Below, one piece after another: positions 17,308-26,006 of a DNA stretch of 38,312 nucleotides (position 1 is its first letter; each line of letters opens with the position of its first letter). Under the pieces are notes generated by a model that did no database searches, was not told where the DNA came from, and worked only from the letters and a program-made list of their open reading frames with translations. The stretch spans positions 1 through 38,312 of the forward strand of contig CAYRYU010000067.1 of NCBI GenBank assembly GCA_964428355.1, in the 5' to 3' direction. The DNA is from CAYRYU01 sp964428355. GTDB taxonomy: Bacteria; Muiribacteriota; Ozemobacteria; Ozemobacterales; Ozemobacteraceae. The translations under genes and the position numbers were made by a program.

Positions 17308-19869
17308 CTAGCGTCGAAAACCGTTCGGGGGATCCTCCCCGGGGCCTTGGGCGGTTCCGTGAACCGGGCAGACTATCCGCCCGGAAGTCGTGAGGTCCCC
17401 TTCGCTGGAGTAGGAACAGCCGGGGTCATACGAAATCAACGGGGATTTGAGATATTGGTTCTGGACCAGCCGTGCAATCTCATCCGTTCCAACCCTATCC
17501 ATACCCCGGTCATGATCATAGTTGTACATTTCCACCGCCCCGAGCAGGACCCGCATGTTCGCATAGCATGCCATCTCCCGTGAGCCTCCTCTTCCTGGCC
17601 TTTGGAAGTTGGGAACTGCGATCGCCGCCAGAACGCCGACGATCATACAGATGATCAACCATTCGGAGAGCGTGAGTTGGTACCATCTTCTGCTGAGTTT
17701 TGCGAGGAGCAGGCGGTGCGATCCAAAAATCTCGTCAAAGTATTCCTGCGTGTCCGGAGGACTTCCCGGCGTTGAAATCTGGGCCATCATTTCATCCCAG
17801 GTTTTGACCTGGTCGGTCTTCTCGGGAAGTGACCTGGGATTCTCGGCAATCACCCTCGCGATTTTCAGTTGCTGGTTCGAAACGAGCAACCCTTCGCGAA
17901 TATGCTTCAACAAGGGAGGAAGAAGGAATCCGTCGATCAGCCGTCCCCAGCGGGAATCGATGAACTGGCGAACCCGGGCCCGAGACAATCCCGCCTCGAG
18001 TTTTTCACTCGGGTGGATTCCGAAAAGGTCCCTGACAAAGTCTTCGATCCAGGGATGGTTTTGCCCGAAGACCTGGATGCTTTTCGCCAATCCAAGATCA
18101 TGATCCGTGCTTGCGAAAATGCGTCCGAGCAGGTCGGCCAACCCCGAATCCCTTCTGATGGCTGAGATCAACAAACCCTTGTTGGTGAACGGTTCGGGGA
18201 TTTTGGCCCCCCTGAACCTGCCCGCGTGGGGAAGGGCTTTCGCGACGAAGGACCAGACCAGGTTGTCTCCCGGCTGCCAGAGATGGTTTTTCCATGCGAA
18301 ATCCTCGAAACCCCTTTCCCGAAGGAGGGAAAGGTAACGCTCGGAGTCGGGGTTTTCCCCCCGAAGGGCCATCGCCAGAAGGTCGATTGCGCGGGGGGCG
18401 GTGAAAGCGTCGCCCATCGCCTGGATCAGAAGATCGGCCTTGAATGCCAAAGGCCGGTCGCCGAGCGGATTTCCCTGCATGCTGCGGGAAAGTTTCAACC
18501 AGCGCTCGAGTGGCCCGAGGCCGCTGCCGGTCAGCTTCTGATACTCCTGGAAGATCTCCCCGGAAAACAGTCCCTCTGTGAGGGTGATGTCGGGTCCGGG
18601 GACCAGCCATTCCCTGGCATGGCGGAGAGCGGAAACCAACCGGTCTTCCGTCACCGGCGACCCGAGCCAGGAAAGGGGAAGCGAAGGGTGGAACACCAGC
18701 AGGGATTTGAAGAGGAGCCGGTCTGGGTCCCTGGTCTCCTGCATGATTTCGCGCATTCGGGAGGCACTCTGTGGGCGCCCTCCTTCTTCGAGCCAGGAGA
18801 CGAGGGCTCCGCGTCCGATCTCGGCTTTCCCCGCTTCCCAAAGGGGCGGAGAGGATGAAAAAGCGGAAAGGAGTTCTTCGAGCGTATTGTAGGAAGCCTT
18901 CTCGAACTGGAATGGGGTAGCGATTCTCTTGAACGGGGCAGGCTGGGCGGACTCCGGGGCGGAGGTTCTTTCCTTCCTTGTCGCCATCTCCTCGTCGTAA
19001 AAGGTGGGAACCTCCCGCCCGTCGCGCCATCTCCGGATCTCGTCGGGGCCCCACCGCTTTTCGGGGTTACGGGTCAGCAAACCCTTCAAAAGGTCATGCC
19101 ATCGGGGTTCGATTTCCCTTGGGATCTCGACGCCCTGCGTGGTCAGTTGGTAGAGGATGACCTGGTTCTGGAGCCCCTCGAAGGGGTTTCGTCCCGCCAG
19201 GACCTCCATCAGGACGATTCCCAGCGACCACCAGTCGGATTTGGGGTCCAATGCCCCGACGATGTTCTCCGGGGCCTGGTAGAGGCTCGTTCCCTTTGCC
19301 TGTGTGAACTTCTGGGATAATCCCGCGTCATAAATCGAAGACAGTCCGAAATCCGCCAGGACGGTTTCGAGGGGCTCCCGCTTTCGGATGAGGAAATTGG
19401 CGGGTTTCACGTCGAGGTGGATGATCCCATGTTCGTGAAGCCGTTCAAGTGCCTCCACCAGGCGGGTAAGGATGGAGGAGATCTCCGGTTCGGACAGCTT
19501 CCTGGTTGCAAGGAGGTCGCCAAGAGTCCCTTCGGGACAGTATTCGTCGATCTCGAAGCAACACCCTGAACCTTCGTCGAAACCGTGATCCTCGATCAGA
19601 ACGAAGGAATCGGGATACTTCCTGCCAAGGGAGCTGACGGCCTGGAAAACCTCGGGTTTGGGGACTATTCCATACCGGTAGAGCTTGAGGATCCTCCGCT
19701 CACCGCTCCGTTCGACGAGAAATACATCGGCTTCCCCGCCCGCAGCGGGGAACTGCCGGACGATTTTCCAACCGTGGAACTCGTGAAAACCACCCGAGAC
19801 CTTCCGGTCAGTGGTTTCAATAAGACCGTCATCCGGAATGTTACGGGTTTTTTCCTCGTCCACGGTCAC
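17308..19869 (-). CDS. Membrane Ser/Thr kinase with C-terminal pilin-like domain
   Basis: The 853-residue product starts at GTG 19869 after AAAGGTGA. The kinase domain spans residues 34-290: loop GGEADVF at 44-50, K62, catalytic loop HLDVKPANF (D153, K155, N158), DFG 173-175 and APE in YQAPENI. The usual HRD Arg is Leu152. Residues about 300-730 are a long helical region of unknown family. One hydrophobic helix, EWLIICMIVGVLAAIAVPNF (736-755), is followed by CYANMRVLLGAVEMYNYDHD and a CSYSSEG...CPVHG ending, which is the body of a GspG-type pilin. No prepilin leader or Glu5 cleavage site is present. With the kinase in the cytosol, the pilin-like domain would lie outside, like a receptor. It is convergent with the pseudopilin-Kelch gene and 104 bp from its kinase-less paralogue. 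Confidence 0.9.
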   Translation of the reverse strand: MTVDEEKTRNIPDDGLIETTDRKVSGGFHEFHGWKIVRQFPAAGGEADVFLVERSGERRILKLYRYGIVPKPEVFQAVSSLGRKYPDSFVLIEDHGFDEGSGCCFEIDEYCPEGTLGDLLATRKLSEPEISSILTRLVEALERLHEHGIIHLDVKPANFLIRKREPLETVLADFGLSSIYDAGLSQKFTQAKGTSLYQAPENIVGALDPKSDWWSLGIVLMEVLAGRNPFEGLQNQVILYQLTTQGVEIPREIEPRWHDLLKGLLTRNPEKRWGPDEIRRWRDGREVPTFYDEEMATRKERTSAPESAQPAPFKRIATPFQFEKASYNTLEELLSAFSSSPPLWEAGKAEIGRGALVSWLEEGGRPQSASRMREIMQETRDPDRLLFKSLLVFHPSLPLSWLGSPVTEDRLVSALRHAREWLVPGPDITLTEGLFSGEIFQEYQKLTGSGLGPLERWLKLSRSMQGNPLGDRPLAFKADLLIQAMGDAFTAPRAIDLLAMALRGENPDSERYLSLLRERGFEDFAWKNHLWQPGDNLVWSFVAKALPHAGRFRGAKIPEPFTNKGLLISAIRRDSGLADLLGRIFASTDHDLGLAKSIQVFGQNHPWIEDFVRDLFGIHPSEKLEAGLSRARVRQFIDSRWGRLIDGFLLPPLLKHIREGLLVSNQQLKIARVIAENPRSLPEKTDQVKTWDEMMAQISTPGSPPDTQEYFDEIFGSHRLLLAKLSRRWYQLTLSEWLIICMIVGVLAAIAVPNFQRPGRGGSREMACYANMRVLLGAVEMYNYDHDRGMDRVGTDEIARLVQNQYLKSPLISYDPGCSYSSEGDLTTSGRIVCPVHGTAQGPGEDPPNGFRR

Positions 19870-19973
19870 TCACCTTTTTCTGACGCCAGGGGCGACGATG
19901 GTCTCCGATTGCGCATGATACCAGAGGAACCGGGAATTCGTCACTTCCCCGTTCGGTTTCGGGGAGGGGAATT

Positions 19974-21793
19974 TTACTTCCACTCCGCGGGCCCGTGGAC
20001 GGTACAGGAAATGATGCCGACACCTGCCAGGTCTCCGTCGTTGGAATAGGAGCACGTGCTTTCAGGTCGTTGGATCGAGGTCTTCAGATACCGGGAAGTG
20101 ATCAGCATTTCGATTGTCGTTGGGTCCGAAAATTCCGAGATCTTCGTTTCATGTTCCATGTTGTACATTTCGACCGCTCCCAGCAGGACCCTCATGTTCG
20201 CGTAGCAGGCTATCCCTGGGCTGCCTTTCCGGCGAGGGAGGAATTTGGGAATGGCTACGGCGCAAATGATTGCGATAGCGATCAATATGTTCAAGCGCAG
20301 GAAAAAGCCCCAAACCAACGATTTCGGTGGCCTTCCGGAAGGATGGCTTTGGTTGGCCGAAAAGAGGTTTTCATGGGCAGCCCGGATGGTCTCGAATTCT
20401 TCCGGGAACACCGGGGAATACATCCGGTTGGATCCTATGAGTTCCATCAAATGGCCCCACGAGGCGATTTCCATGGATCTCCGGGGAAGGATCTCCGGGG
20501 TGTCCAGTATATGCCTGACCAGTTTCCATTCGGCTGGGGAGGCTTTGCCCCCAGCCTGGATCTGTTCCAGGAAAGGAGGGAGCAGGAAAACCCCTTTCAG
20601 GCTTTCCCACCGCTCCCCGAGTTGCAGTCGCAGCCGGAAACGGTGGATTCCAGTTTCCGGCTTCTCGTCTGGCTCGAAGCCATAGACCGCCCTAAAGAGA
20701 CTTCCCACCCAGGGAAGATCACCTTCGAAGGTCGGCAGGTTCTTCATCAATTCAGAATCCGGGTCGGAACGGGCAAGGACTTCCGCGAGGAAATCCCCCA
20801 GGGAGGGATCGCGCCGAACGGCTTTGATCAGGTTCTCGGCATCGGGGAGAAGTCCGGAATACCTCATTCCCGGGCATTTCTTTGGTTTGCGGAGGGTTTT
20901 GAAAACGAACGACCAGATATTCCTGTCCCCGGGTTGCCAAAGATTACTCATCAGGGCGAACTGTTCGAACCAGGTTTCCTGAGTCAAATCGAGGAGTTCC
21001 TTGAATTCATCCGCCGATCCATCCAAGGCTTTTTCAAGGATCCTGACCGCGCTGGAAGGGGAAAGACCTCCCCGCATTGCCGATGAAAGCAATCCAGCCT
21101 TGAAAGGGAGCGGCCGCTTTCCCATCGGGGTTTCCCCAATGCAGCGGGCCAGGTCCAGCCATGATTCGAGCTTTCCCAGGCTCTTGCCGGTCAGCCGCTG
21201 GTATTCGGCGAAAATTTCCCCGGTGAACAGCCCCTCGACAATTTCGAAATCCGGGCCGGGGCCGGAGGATTCCCTTACCCCCTGGGAGGCGGATAGCAGC
21301 CTGTCTTCCGTCACCTCGCTCCCGAGCCATGACAGGGGAAGGTCCGGGTGCNNNNNNNNNNNNNNNNNNNNNNNNNNNNNNNNNNNNNNNNNNNNNNNNN
21401 NNNNNNNNNNNNNNNNNNNNNNNNNNNNNNNNNNNNNNNNNNNNNNNNNNNCAGCCTGTCTTCCGTCACCTCGCTCCCGAGCCATGACAGGGGAAGGTCC
21501 GGGTGCAGAATGAGGAGAGCACGGAATAGAAGCCTGTCGGGGTCCTTTTCCTGCTCGAGGATTTCGCGAAGCCGGGTTGCTCTTACGGAATCCCCCCCTG
21601 CCTCCAGCCATGCCGCAAGGGTTCCGCTTCCGATCTCGGCTTTTCCGGCGTTCCAGAGCGCGGGGGACGATGCCGCGGCGGCGAGGAGATCCTCGAGTGT
21701 GTGATATGATGCGTTCCCGAGGGGGAAAGGCTTTTCGAAGTAACGGAAGGCCCTCGGTTCGGGTGAGGATACGGATACCGGCTTTTCCTTCAT
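19974..21793 (-). CDS. Kinase-less paralogue with pilin-like C-terminus, interrupted by a false N gap
   Basis: As written, the frame breaks at an N run. The 55 bases before the gap (21297-21351) equal the 55 after it (21452-21506). Removing the 155 extra positions leaves 1,665 bases, exactly 555 codons, and joins LILHPDLPLSWLGSEVTEDRL smoothly to the downstream part. The repaired 554-residue protein starts at ATG 21793; a TGA lies five codons upstream in frame, so no kinase domain is hidden there. It aligns along its length with residues about 320-853 of the neighbouring kinase (PLWEAGKAEIG / ALWNAGKAEIG; YQKLTGSGLGPLERW / YQRLTGKSLGKLESW). It ends with a membrane helix (NILIAIAIICAVAIPKF), CYANMRVLLGAVEMYN and ISCTVHG. 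It may act as a partner or regulator of the kinase; that is inference. Confidence 0.85.
21297..21506. other. Spurious scaffold gap with duplicated 55-bp flanks
   Basis: Positions 21352-21451 are 100 N. The 55 bases to the left and the 55 to the right are identical, so the two contigs overlap and the gap has no missing sequence. Fifty-five is a common final k-mer length for de Bruijn assemblers, which explains the exact size. The true sequence is 155 positions shorter, and the gene across it becomes intact. Confidence 0.92.
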
Positions 21794-21952
21794 TGGGGGG
21801 CAGGCCTTTCAAGAATGATCGAATCAGCTGTCTCATGATACGCTGAAACGGTTTTCCCGTCACCCTTGAAAAACCTTTTTGGCCGTGATATCCAGGAACC
21901 GTTCCGAAAGAAGGGGTTCTTTCGTCCCAAAGACAGATTTCCGGAGAAGCCG

Positions 21953-24460
21953 ATGAGACATGGATTTCAATCCTGGAAGTTCTTTCTCGCATTTTTTCTC
22001 GTTTTCAGCTGCAACAGTGTCTTTTCCGAGGAGGTTTTCCGTCTTCCGGAGAAGAAGATCATTGATATCGTCGATGCATCGTTCACACCCCGGATAGATG
22101 TCAGCCCGAGAGGGGAAGTCGCGTTGCTCAGCGATTCGACGTTCATGCTTTCCATGGATGAGTTGTTCGAGCCGATGCTGAAACTTGCAGGACAAAGGAT
22201 CCTTCCGAGGTTCAACATTCCCCAGCGTCGATCCTTCGTCGTTGCGGTTTCGTTGCTGGACCTGAAAACGGGGAAGCAGCGGCCTGTCAAACTGCCTGAG
22301 GGGGGGAAGTTCGGTGCCCCGGGCTGGTCGCCTGACGGAAAAAGGTTCGCGATGACACGGTATCTTCCGGGAGGCGGGGAGGTCTGGGTGTTCGATGCCG
22401 TCTCCGGGGAAGGAAAAGCGGTTTCCCCTCGACGTCTGAACACGGTTCTCCTCGATCCCTACCAATGGGAACGTGGAGGCCGGTTTCTCCTTGTCCCCCT
22501 TTTCCCCGAGAACCGGGGTGATCCGCCTTCCGCGCCCACCCTTCCAGCCGGCCCGGCCATTCAGGAGACCAGCGGCGCGGTTTCGAAGGTCAGGACATAT
22601 CAGGATCTTCTGCAGACACCACACGATGAGCAATTGTACAAGCATTTTTCGATAACCCAGATCGCCAGGGTCGATCTCGAGACCGGGACGGTCACGAACG
22701 TCGGAAAACCCGATCTGATCAGCTCGGTAAGCCCATCTCCGGAGCCCGGGTTCCTCCTGGTGGATATCATCCGCGAGCCATTCTCCCGCGTCGTTCCCGC
22801 AGGTCTTTTCGCGAAATCCTACCAGGTCTGGGACGATTCCGGGAAACCGCTGCGAACGCTCGCGGACCTTCCCGTTGCCGACCAGCTTCCGATCGAGGGG
22901 GTGCGAACGGGGATGCGGAGCGTTCATTGGCAGCCGCTCTTCCCCGCCCGTCTTCTCTGGGTCGAAGCCCTGGACGGGGGAGACCCCAACCGGGACGTCC
23001 CGTTCCGCGACAAGCTAATGGCGCTCGACTCGCCAGCTGCAAGCGAGGCCCGCGAACTTTTCCGGATTCCCGAGCGCTTCTCCTCGACTTCCTTCATCGG
23101 GACTCCCGGTCTCGCACTGGTCACGGATTACGACCGTGACCGGAAGTGGACGAGGACCTGGCTTTTCGACACCGAGCACCCGAAAGATGCTTCCTCCTCG
23201 CCGGTGATCTTCGACCGGTCCATCCGGGACGAGTACAACGACCCTGGTGACCCCGTCACGGAAACCAGGCCCGACGGGCAGACAGTCGATGTTTTCGAGG
23301 ATGGGAAGATCTTCCTCGCTGGAAAGGGAGCGACTCCTGAGGGATACCGGCCGTTCCTGAGGCGGTTCGATCTGGTGACGAGCGGGACGGTGCCGCTCTT
23401 CCAATGTGCTTCGGACGTCTACGAATTCTTCGTGGATTTCGCCGACCCCGGGCTGAAGACCTTTGTCACCAGCCGGGAGAGCCCAGATACTCCCCCGAAT
23501 TACCGGCTCCGGAAAGTGTCGGACGGGGCAGGTGGGGAAGGGTTCCCGAAACACTCGCCTGCGGGGGCCGCAGGGGAGGGGTTCCCGAAACACTCGCCTG
23601 CGGGGGCCGCAGGGGAGGGGACCCCCCTCACCATGTTTCCCGATCCGGATGTTCTGCTCAAGCAGGTGAAGAAGGAGCTGATCACCTACAAACGCGACGA
23701 TGGGGTACCTCTTTCGGGGACCTTGTACTATCCGATCGGATATGAGAAAGGTAAGAGATATCCCGCCGTGGTCTGGGCATACCCGGAGGAGTTCACCGAC
23801 GTGAAGACGGCAGGTCAGGTTCGGACGTCCACGACGAAATATTCGAGGATCGCGGGTGACTCGATCCTGTTCTTCGCCCTTCGGGGATACGCGGTCCTGA
23901 ACGATGCCGAGATCCCGGTCGTGGGTGATCCGCTCACCGCGAACGATACTTTCGTTCAGCAGATTTCGGCAGGGGCGAAGGCCGCGGTGGACAAGCTTGT
24001 AGAGCTGGGAATCGCCGACCGTGAACGGATCGGGGTTGCAGGCCATTCATACGGAGCCTTCATGGCCGCGAATCTTCTTGCACACACCGGTCTCTTCGCG
24101 GCGGGGATCGCGAAAAGCGGTGCCTACAACCGGACCCTGACGCCCTTCGGTTTCCAGGGCGAGCGAAGGACTTTCTGGGAAGCGTCCGAGGTTTACATGC
24201 GGCTTTCCCCTTTCACGGTCGCCCACAAGATCGATGAGCCCCTCCTGCTGATCCATGGCGAGGACGACCCCAACCCGGGCACATTTCCCCTGCAGAGCGA
24301 GCGCCTTTTCGCCGGGATCAGGGGCCACGGCGGCACTGCCCGCCTCGTCGTCCTGCCCAAGGAAAGCCACGGGTACCAGGCTCGCACCTCGATCCTGCAC
24401 GTTCTTTCGGAAATGTTCGATTGGTTCGACCGTCATGTCAAGAACCGCCAGGCCAGATGA
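21953..24460 (+). CDS. Exported S9-family (prolyl oligopeptidase-like) serine peptidase
   Basis: The 835-residue product starts at ATG 21953 after CCGGAGAAG; earlier in-frame codons lack a ribosome site. The N-terminus RHGFQSWKFFLAFFLVFSCNSVFS is a signal peptide. VFSC could be a lipobox, or cleavage could follow at VFS/EE. Residues about 35-560 form a beta-propeller with TolB-like strands (APGWSPDGKRFAMTRY). The C-terminal alpha/beta hydrolase domain has the triad: Ser699 in GHSYGA, Asp772 in HGEDDP and His806 in ESHGY, in S9 order. It would cleave peptides in the periplasm or at the cell surface. Between propeller and hydrolase is a 2 x 13-residue insert (GFPKHSPAGAAGE) from a tandem DNA repeat. 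It is divergent from the kinase-less paralogue, with no evident functional link. Confidence 0.9.
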   Translation: MRHGFQSWKFFLAFFLVFSCNSVFSEEVFRLPEKKIIDIVDASFTPRIDVSPRGEVALLSDSTFMLSMDELFEPMLKLAGQRILPRFNIPQRRSFVVAVSLLDLKTGKQRPVKLPEGGKFGAPGWSPDGKRFAMTRYLPGGGEVWVFDAVSGEGKAVSPRRLNTVLLDPYQWERGGRFLLVPLFPENRGDPPSAPTLPAGPAIQETSGAVSKVRTYQDLLQTPHDEQLYKHFSITQIARVDLETGTVTNVGKPDLISSVSPSPEPGFLLVDIIREPFSRVVPAGLFAKSYQVWDDSGKPLRTLADLPVADQLPIEGVRTGMRSVHWQPLFPARLLWVEALDGGDPNRDVPFRDKLMALDSPAASEARELFRIPERFSSTSFIGTPGLALVTDYDRDRKWTRTWLFDTEHPKDASSSPVIFDRSIRDEYNDPGDPVTETRPDGQTVDVFEDGKIFLAGKGATPEGYRPFLRRFDLVTSGTVPLFQCASDVYEFFVDFADPGLKTFVTSRESPDTPPNYRLRKVSDGAGGEGFPKHSPAGAAGEGFPKHSPAGAAGEGTPLTMFPDPDVLLKQVKKELITYKRDDGVPLSGTLYYPIGYEKGKRYPAVVWAYPEEFTDVKTAGQVRTSTTKYSRIAGDSILFFALRGYAVLNDAEIPVVGDPLTANDTFVQQISAGAKAAVDKLVELGIADRERIGVAGHSYGAFMAANLLAHTGLFAAGIAKSGAYNRTLTPFGFQGERRTFWEASEVYMRLSPFTVAHKIDEPLLLIHGEDDPNPGTFPLQSERLFAGIRGHGGTARLVVLPKESHGYQARTSILHVLSEMFDWFDRHVKNRQAR
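23542..23619. repeat. Two tandem copies of a 39-bp unit inside the peptidase gene
   Basis: Copy 1 is 23542-23580 and copy 2 is 23581-23619, identical base for base. Each unit encodes GFPKHSPAGAAGE in frame, starts GTTCCCGAAACACTCGCC and ends in a G-rich AGGGGAGGG. Part of a further unit precedes copy 1 (GGGGAAGG). The unit contains a short inverted repeat, CCTGCGG/CCGCAGG, so it may be a dispersed palindromic element that landed in frame. Confidence 0.9.
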
Positions 24461-24563
24461 TCCGGCTGGATAAGCGAACGGGGCGGGTTAAGTTGGAAAA
24501 ACCGGTCGGGGATGGTAGTATATCCTGGCCCCCGCAAGGGAATCACAATCGGGAGAATCAGGA

Positions 24564-25502
24564 ATGACGAATGAGAGCGGAAAGTTCCGGCTGGTGACTC
24601 GCAGTGACTTCGACGGTCTGGTGTGCGCGGTTTTGTTCAAGGAGATGGAGATGATCGACGACATCAAGTTCGTCCATCCCAAGGACATGCAGGACCGGAA
24701 GATCGAAATCAGCGGAAGGGACATCTGCACGAACCTCCCGTTCGTCCCCGGTGCCCACCTGGTTTTCGACCACCACCTCAGCGAAACGATCCGGAACCAG
24801 GTCAGGCCTCCCAACTACATCATCGATCCCGAGGCGAAGTCCGCTTCGCGCGTCGTCTACCGGCATTACGGGGGCAAGGAGCGGTTCCCCAGGATTTCCG
24901 ACGAGATGATGGAAGCGGTCGACAAGGCCGATGCCGCGCTGTTTTCAGAGGACGAGATCCTGCATCCCAAGGACTGGGTCCTGTTGAACTACCTGATGGA
25001 CCCCCGGACTGGTCTGGGCAGGTTCAGGAACTTCCGCATTTCCAACTATCAGCTGATGATGGACCTGATCGACCGGTGTCAGAAGCTCACGATCAAAGAG
25101 ATCCTGGAACTTCCCGACGTGAAAGAACGGGTCGAGCTCTATTTCGAACAGGAAGAAAAGTTCCGTTCCCAGGTCAAGCGTTGCTCGACCGTCCACAAGA
25201 ACCTCATCGTGCTTGACCTGCGGAAGGAAGAGGTCATCCACGCCGGGAACCGGTTCATCATCTACGCGATGTTTCCCCAGACCAATATCTCGATCCATAT
25301 CCTGATGGGCTTCAAGAACCAGAACACCGTTTTCGCGACCGGGAAATCTATCGTGAACCGCAGTTCGAAGACGAGCATCGGTGATCTCATGCTGAAATAC
25401 GGCGGCGGCGGCCACGCCAACGCCGGCACCTGCCAGATCGACCACGACAAGGCCGAGCAGGTTCTCAAAGAGCTGATCGAGAAAATCACTGCTGATGGGT
25501 GA
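24564..25502 (+). CDS. DHH-family phosphoesterase (exopolyphosphatase/NrnA-related)
   Basis: The 312-residue product starts at ATG 24564 with GGAGAATCAGG-type purines just ahead. DHH-superfamily motifs are intact: RSDFDG (D15, D17), FDHH (D69, H70, H71) and the DHHA1 substrate-binding motif GGGGHANAGTC near 280-290. The length matches NrnA-like and exopolyphosphatase-like members. These are Mn/Mg-dependent enzymes that cleave terminal phosphates from short RNAs, pAp, cyclic-dinucleotide products or polyphosphate; the exact substrate cannot be chosen from the sequence. It is cytosolic. The last 8 bases overlap the start of the small membrane-protein gene. Confidence 0.88.
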   Translation: MTNESGKFRLVTRSDFDGLVCAVLFKEMEMIDDIKFVHPKDMQDRKIEISGRDICTNLPFVPGAHLVFDHHLSETIRNQVRPPNYIIDPEAKSASRVVYRHYGGKERFPRISDEMMEAVDKADAALFSEDEILHPKDWVLLNYLMDPRTGLGRFRNFRISNYQLMMDLIDRCQKLTIKEILELPDVKERVELYFEQEEKFRSQVKRCSTVHKNLIVLDLRKEEVIHAGNRFIIYAMFPQTNISIHILMGFKNQNTVFATGKSIVNRSSKTSIGDLMLKYGGGGHANAGTCQIDHDKAEQVLKELIEKITADG

Positions 25503-25983
25503 AGAAATCGGGGAAATCGGGGGACACCCGACCGGTTTTCCCAACGAACCCAATATCCCCAATGAAAAGGATGGGATCCCGAAATCCTCTCCTGTGAATT
25601 CCCCAGGTGAGGGGGCGGTTGAGGGTTCGGAGGGGACGTCAGATCCGGGTTCTGCAGCTGAACCGGTGGGAACCGAAATCTGTCAAGCGACCAGATATTC
25701 TCTCTATTCCATGGGTGCTTTTTACTGTCTTCTGCTGCTTTCGCCTCTGATTCACGATTTTCTCCCGCTTGCTGTTCTCGTCTTTTTCCTCCCTATTCCT
25801 CTTGCGGTCTGGGCGCTCTTCTGGGTGACCGATGATCCCGCCTATGCTCCCGGAGAGAAGAGTTTCGCCCATTTTGTCCTTGCCGTGTCTTTTCTTCATT
25901 TGCTGATCGGCATCGGCATCTTTATGGACCTTGCAAGTCGCTTTTCCATGGGGGGTAGCTCCTTCGTTTCAGCGGGAACCTGA
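25495..25983 (+). CDS. Small membrane protein with repeat-derived N-terminus
   Basis: The 162-residue reading frame opens with ATGGGTGA overlapping the previous stop. The first 60 residues are hydrophilic and low in complexity (GEEIGEIGGHPTGFPNEPN), and part of them is encoded by a half copy of the REP-like element (25521-25539). The remainder has three hydrophobic helices: YSMGAFYCLLLLSPLIHDF, LPLAVLVFFLPIPLAVWALFW and FAHFVLAVSFLHLLIGIGIFM. I do not recognise a family. An alternative start at ATG 25711 would give only the membrane part but lacks a clear ribosome site. It is probably an inner-membrane protein. Confidence 0.55.
   Translation: MGEEIGEIGGHPTGFPNEPNIPNEKDGIPKSSPVNSPGEGAVEGSEGTSDPGSAAEPVGTEICQATRYSLYSMGAFYCLLLLSPLIHDFLPLAVLVFFLPIPLAVWALFWVTDDPAYAPGEKSFAHFVLAVSFLHLLIGIGIFMDLASRFSMGGSSFVSAGT
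25521..25539. repeat. Half-site of the REP-like palindrome
   Basis: GGGACACCCGACCGGTTTT matches the left arm of the palindromes at 51-96 and 26960-26999 with one difference (CCGGT for CCAGT). The right arm is missing. It lies inside the coding frame of the small membrane protein. Confidence 0.65.
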
Positions 25984-25995
25984 CCCTTGAAATAG

Positions 25996-26006
25996 GGGAC
26001 ACCCGA
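25996..26006. repeat. Left target-site duplication of the IS4-like element
   Basis: GGGACACCCGA here is repeated exactly and directly at 26960-26970, on the other side of the decayed transposase element. An 11-bp duplication fits the 9-12 bp range of the IS4 family. The duplicated bases are the left arm of the REP-like palindrome. Confidence 0.75.

Noticed and set aside
19946..19965. Hairpin TCCCCG/CGGGGA between the kinase and its paralogue as a terminator
   Set aside because: The stem is six pairs with no T tract on either strand. The two genes are probably in one transcript.
23542..23619. CRISPR-like direct repeats
   Set aside because: Only two identical units are adjacent, with no spacers, and they lie in frame inside a peptidase gene.
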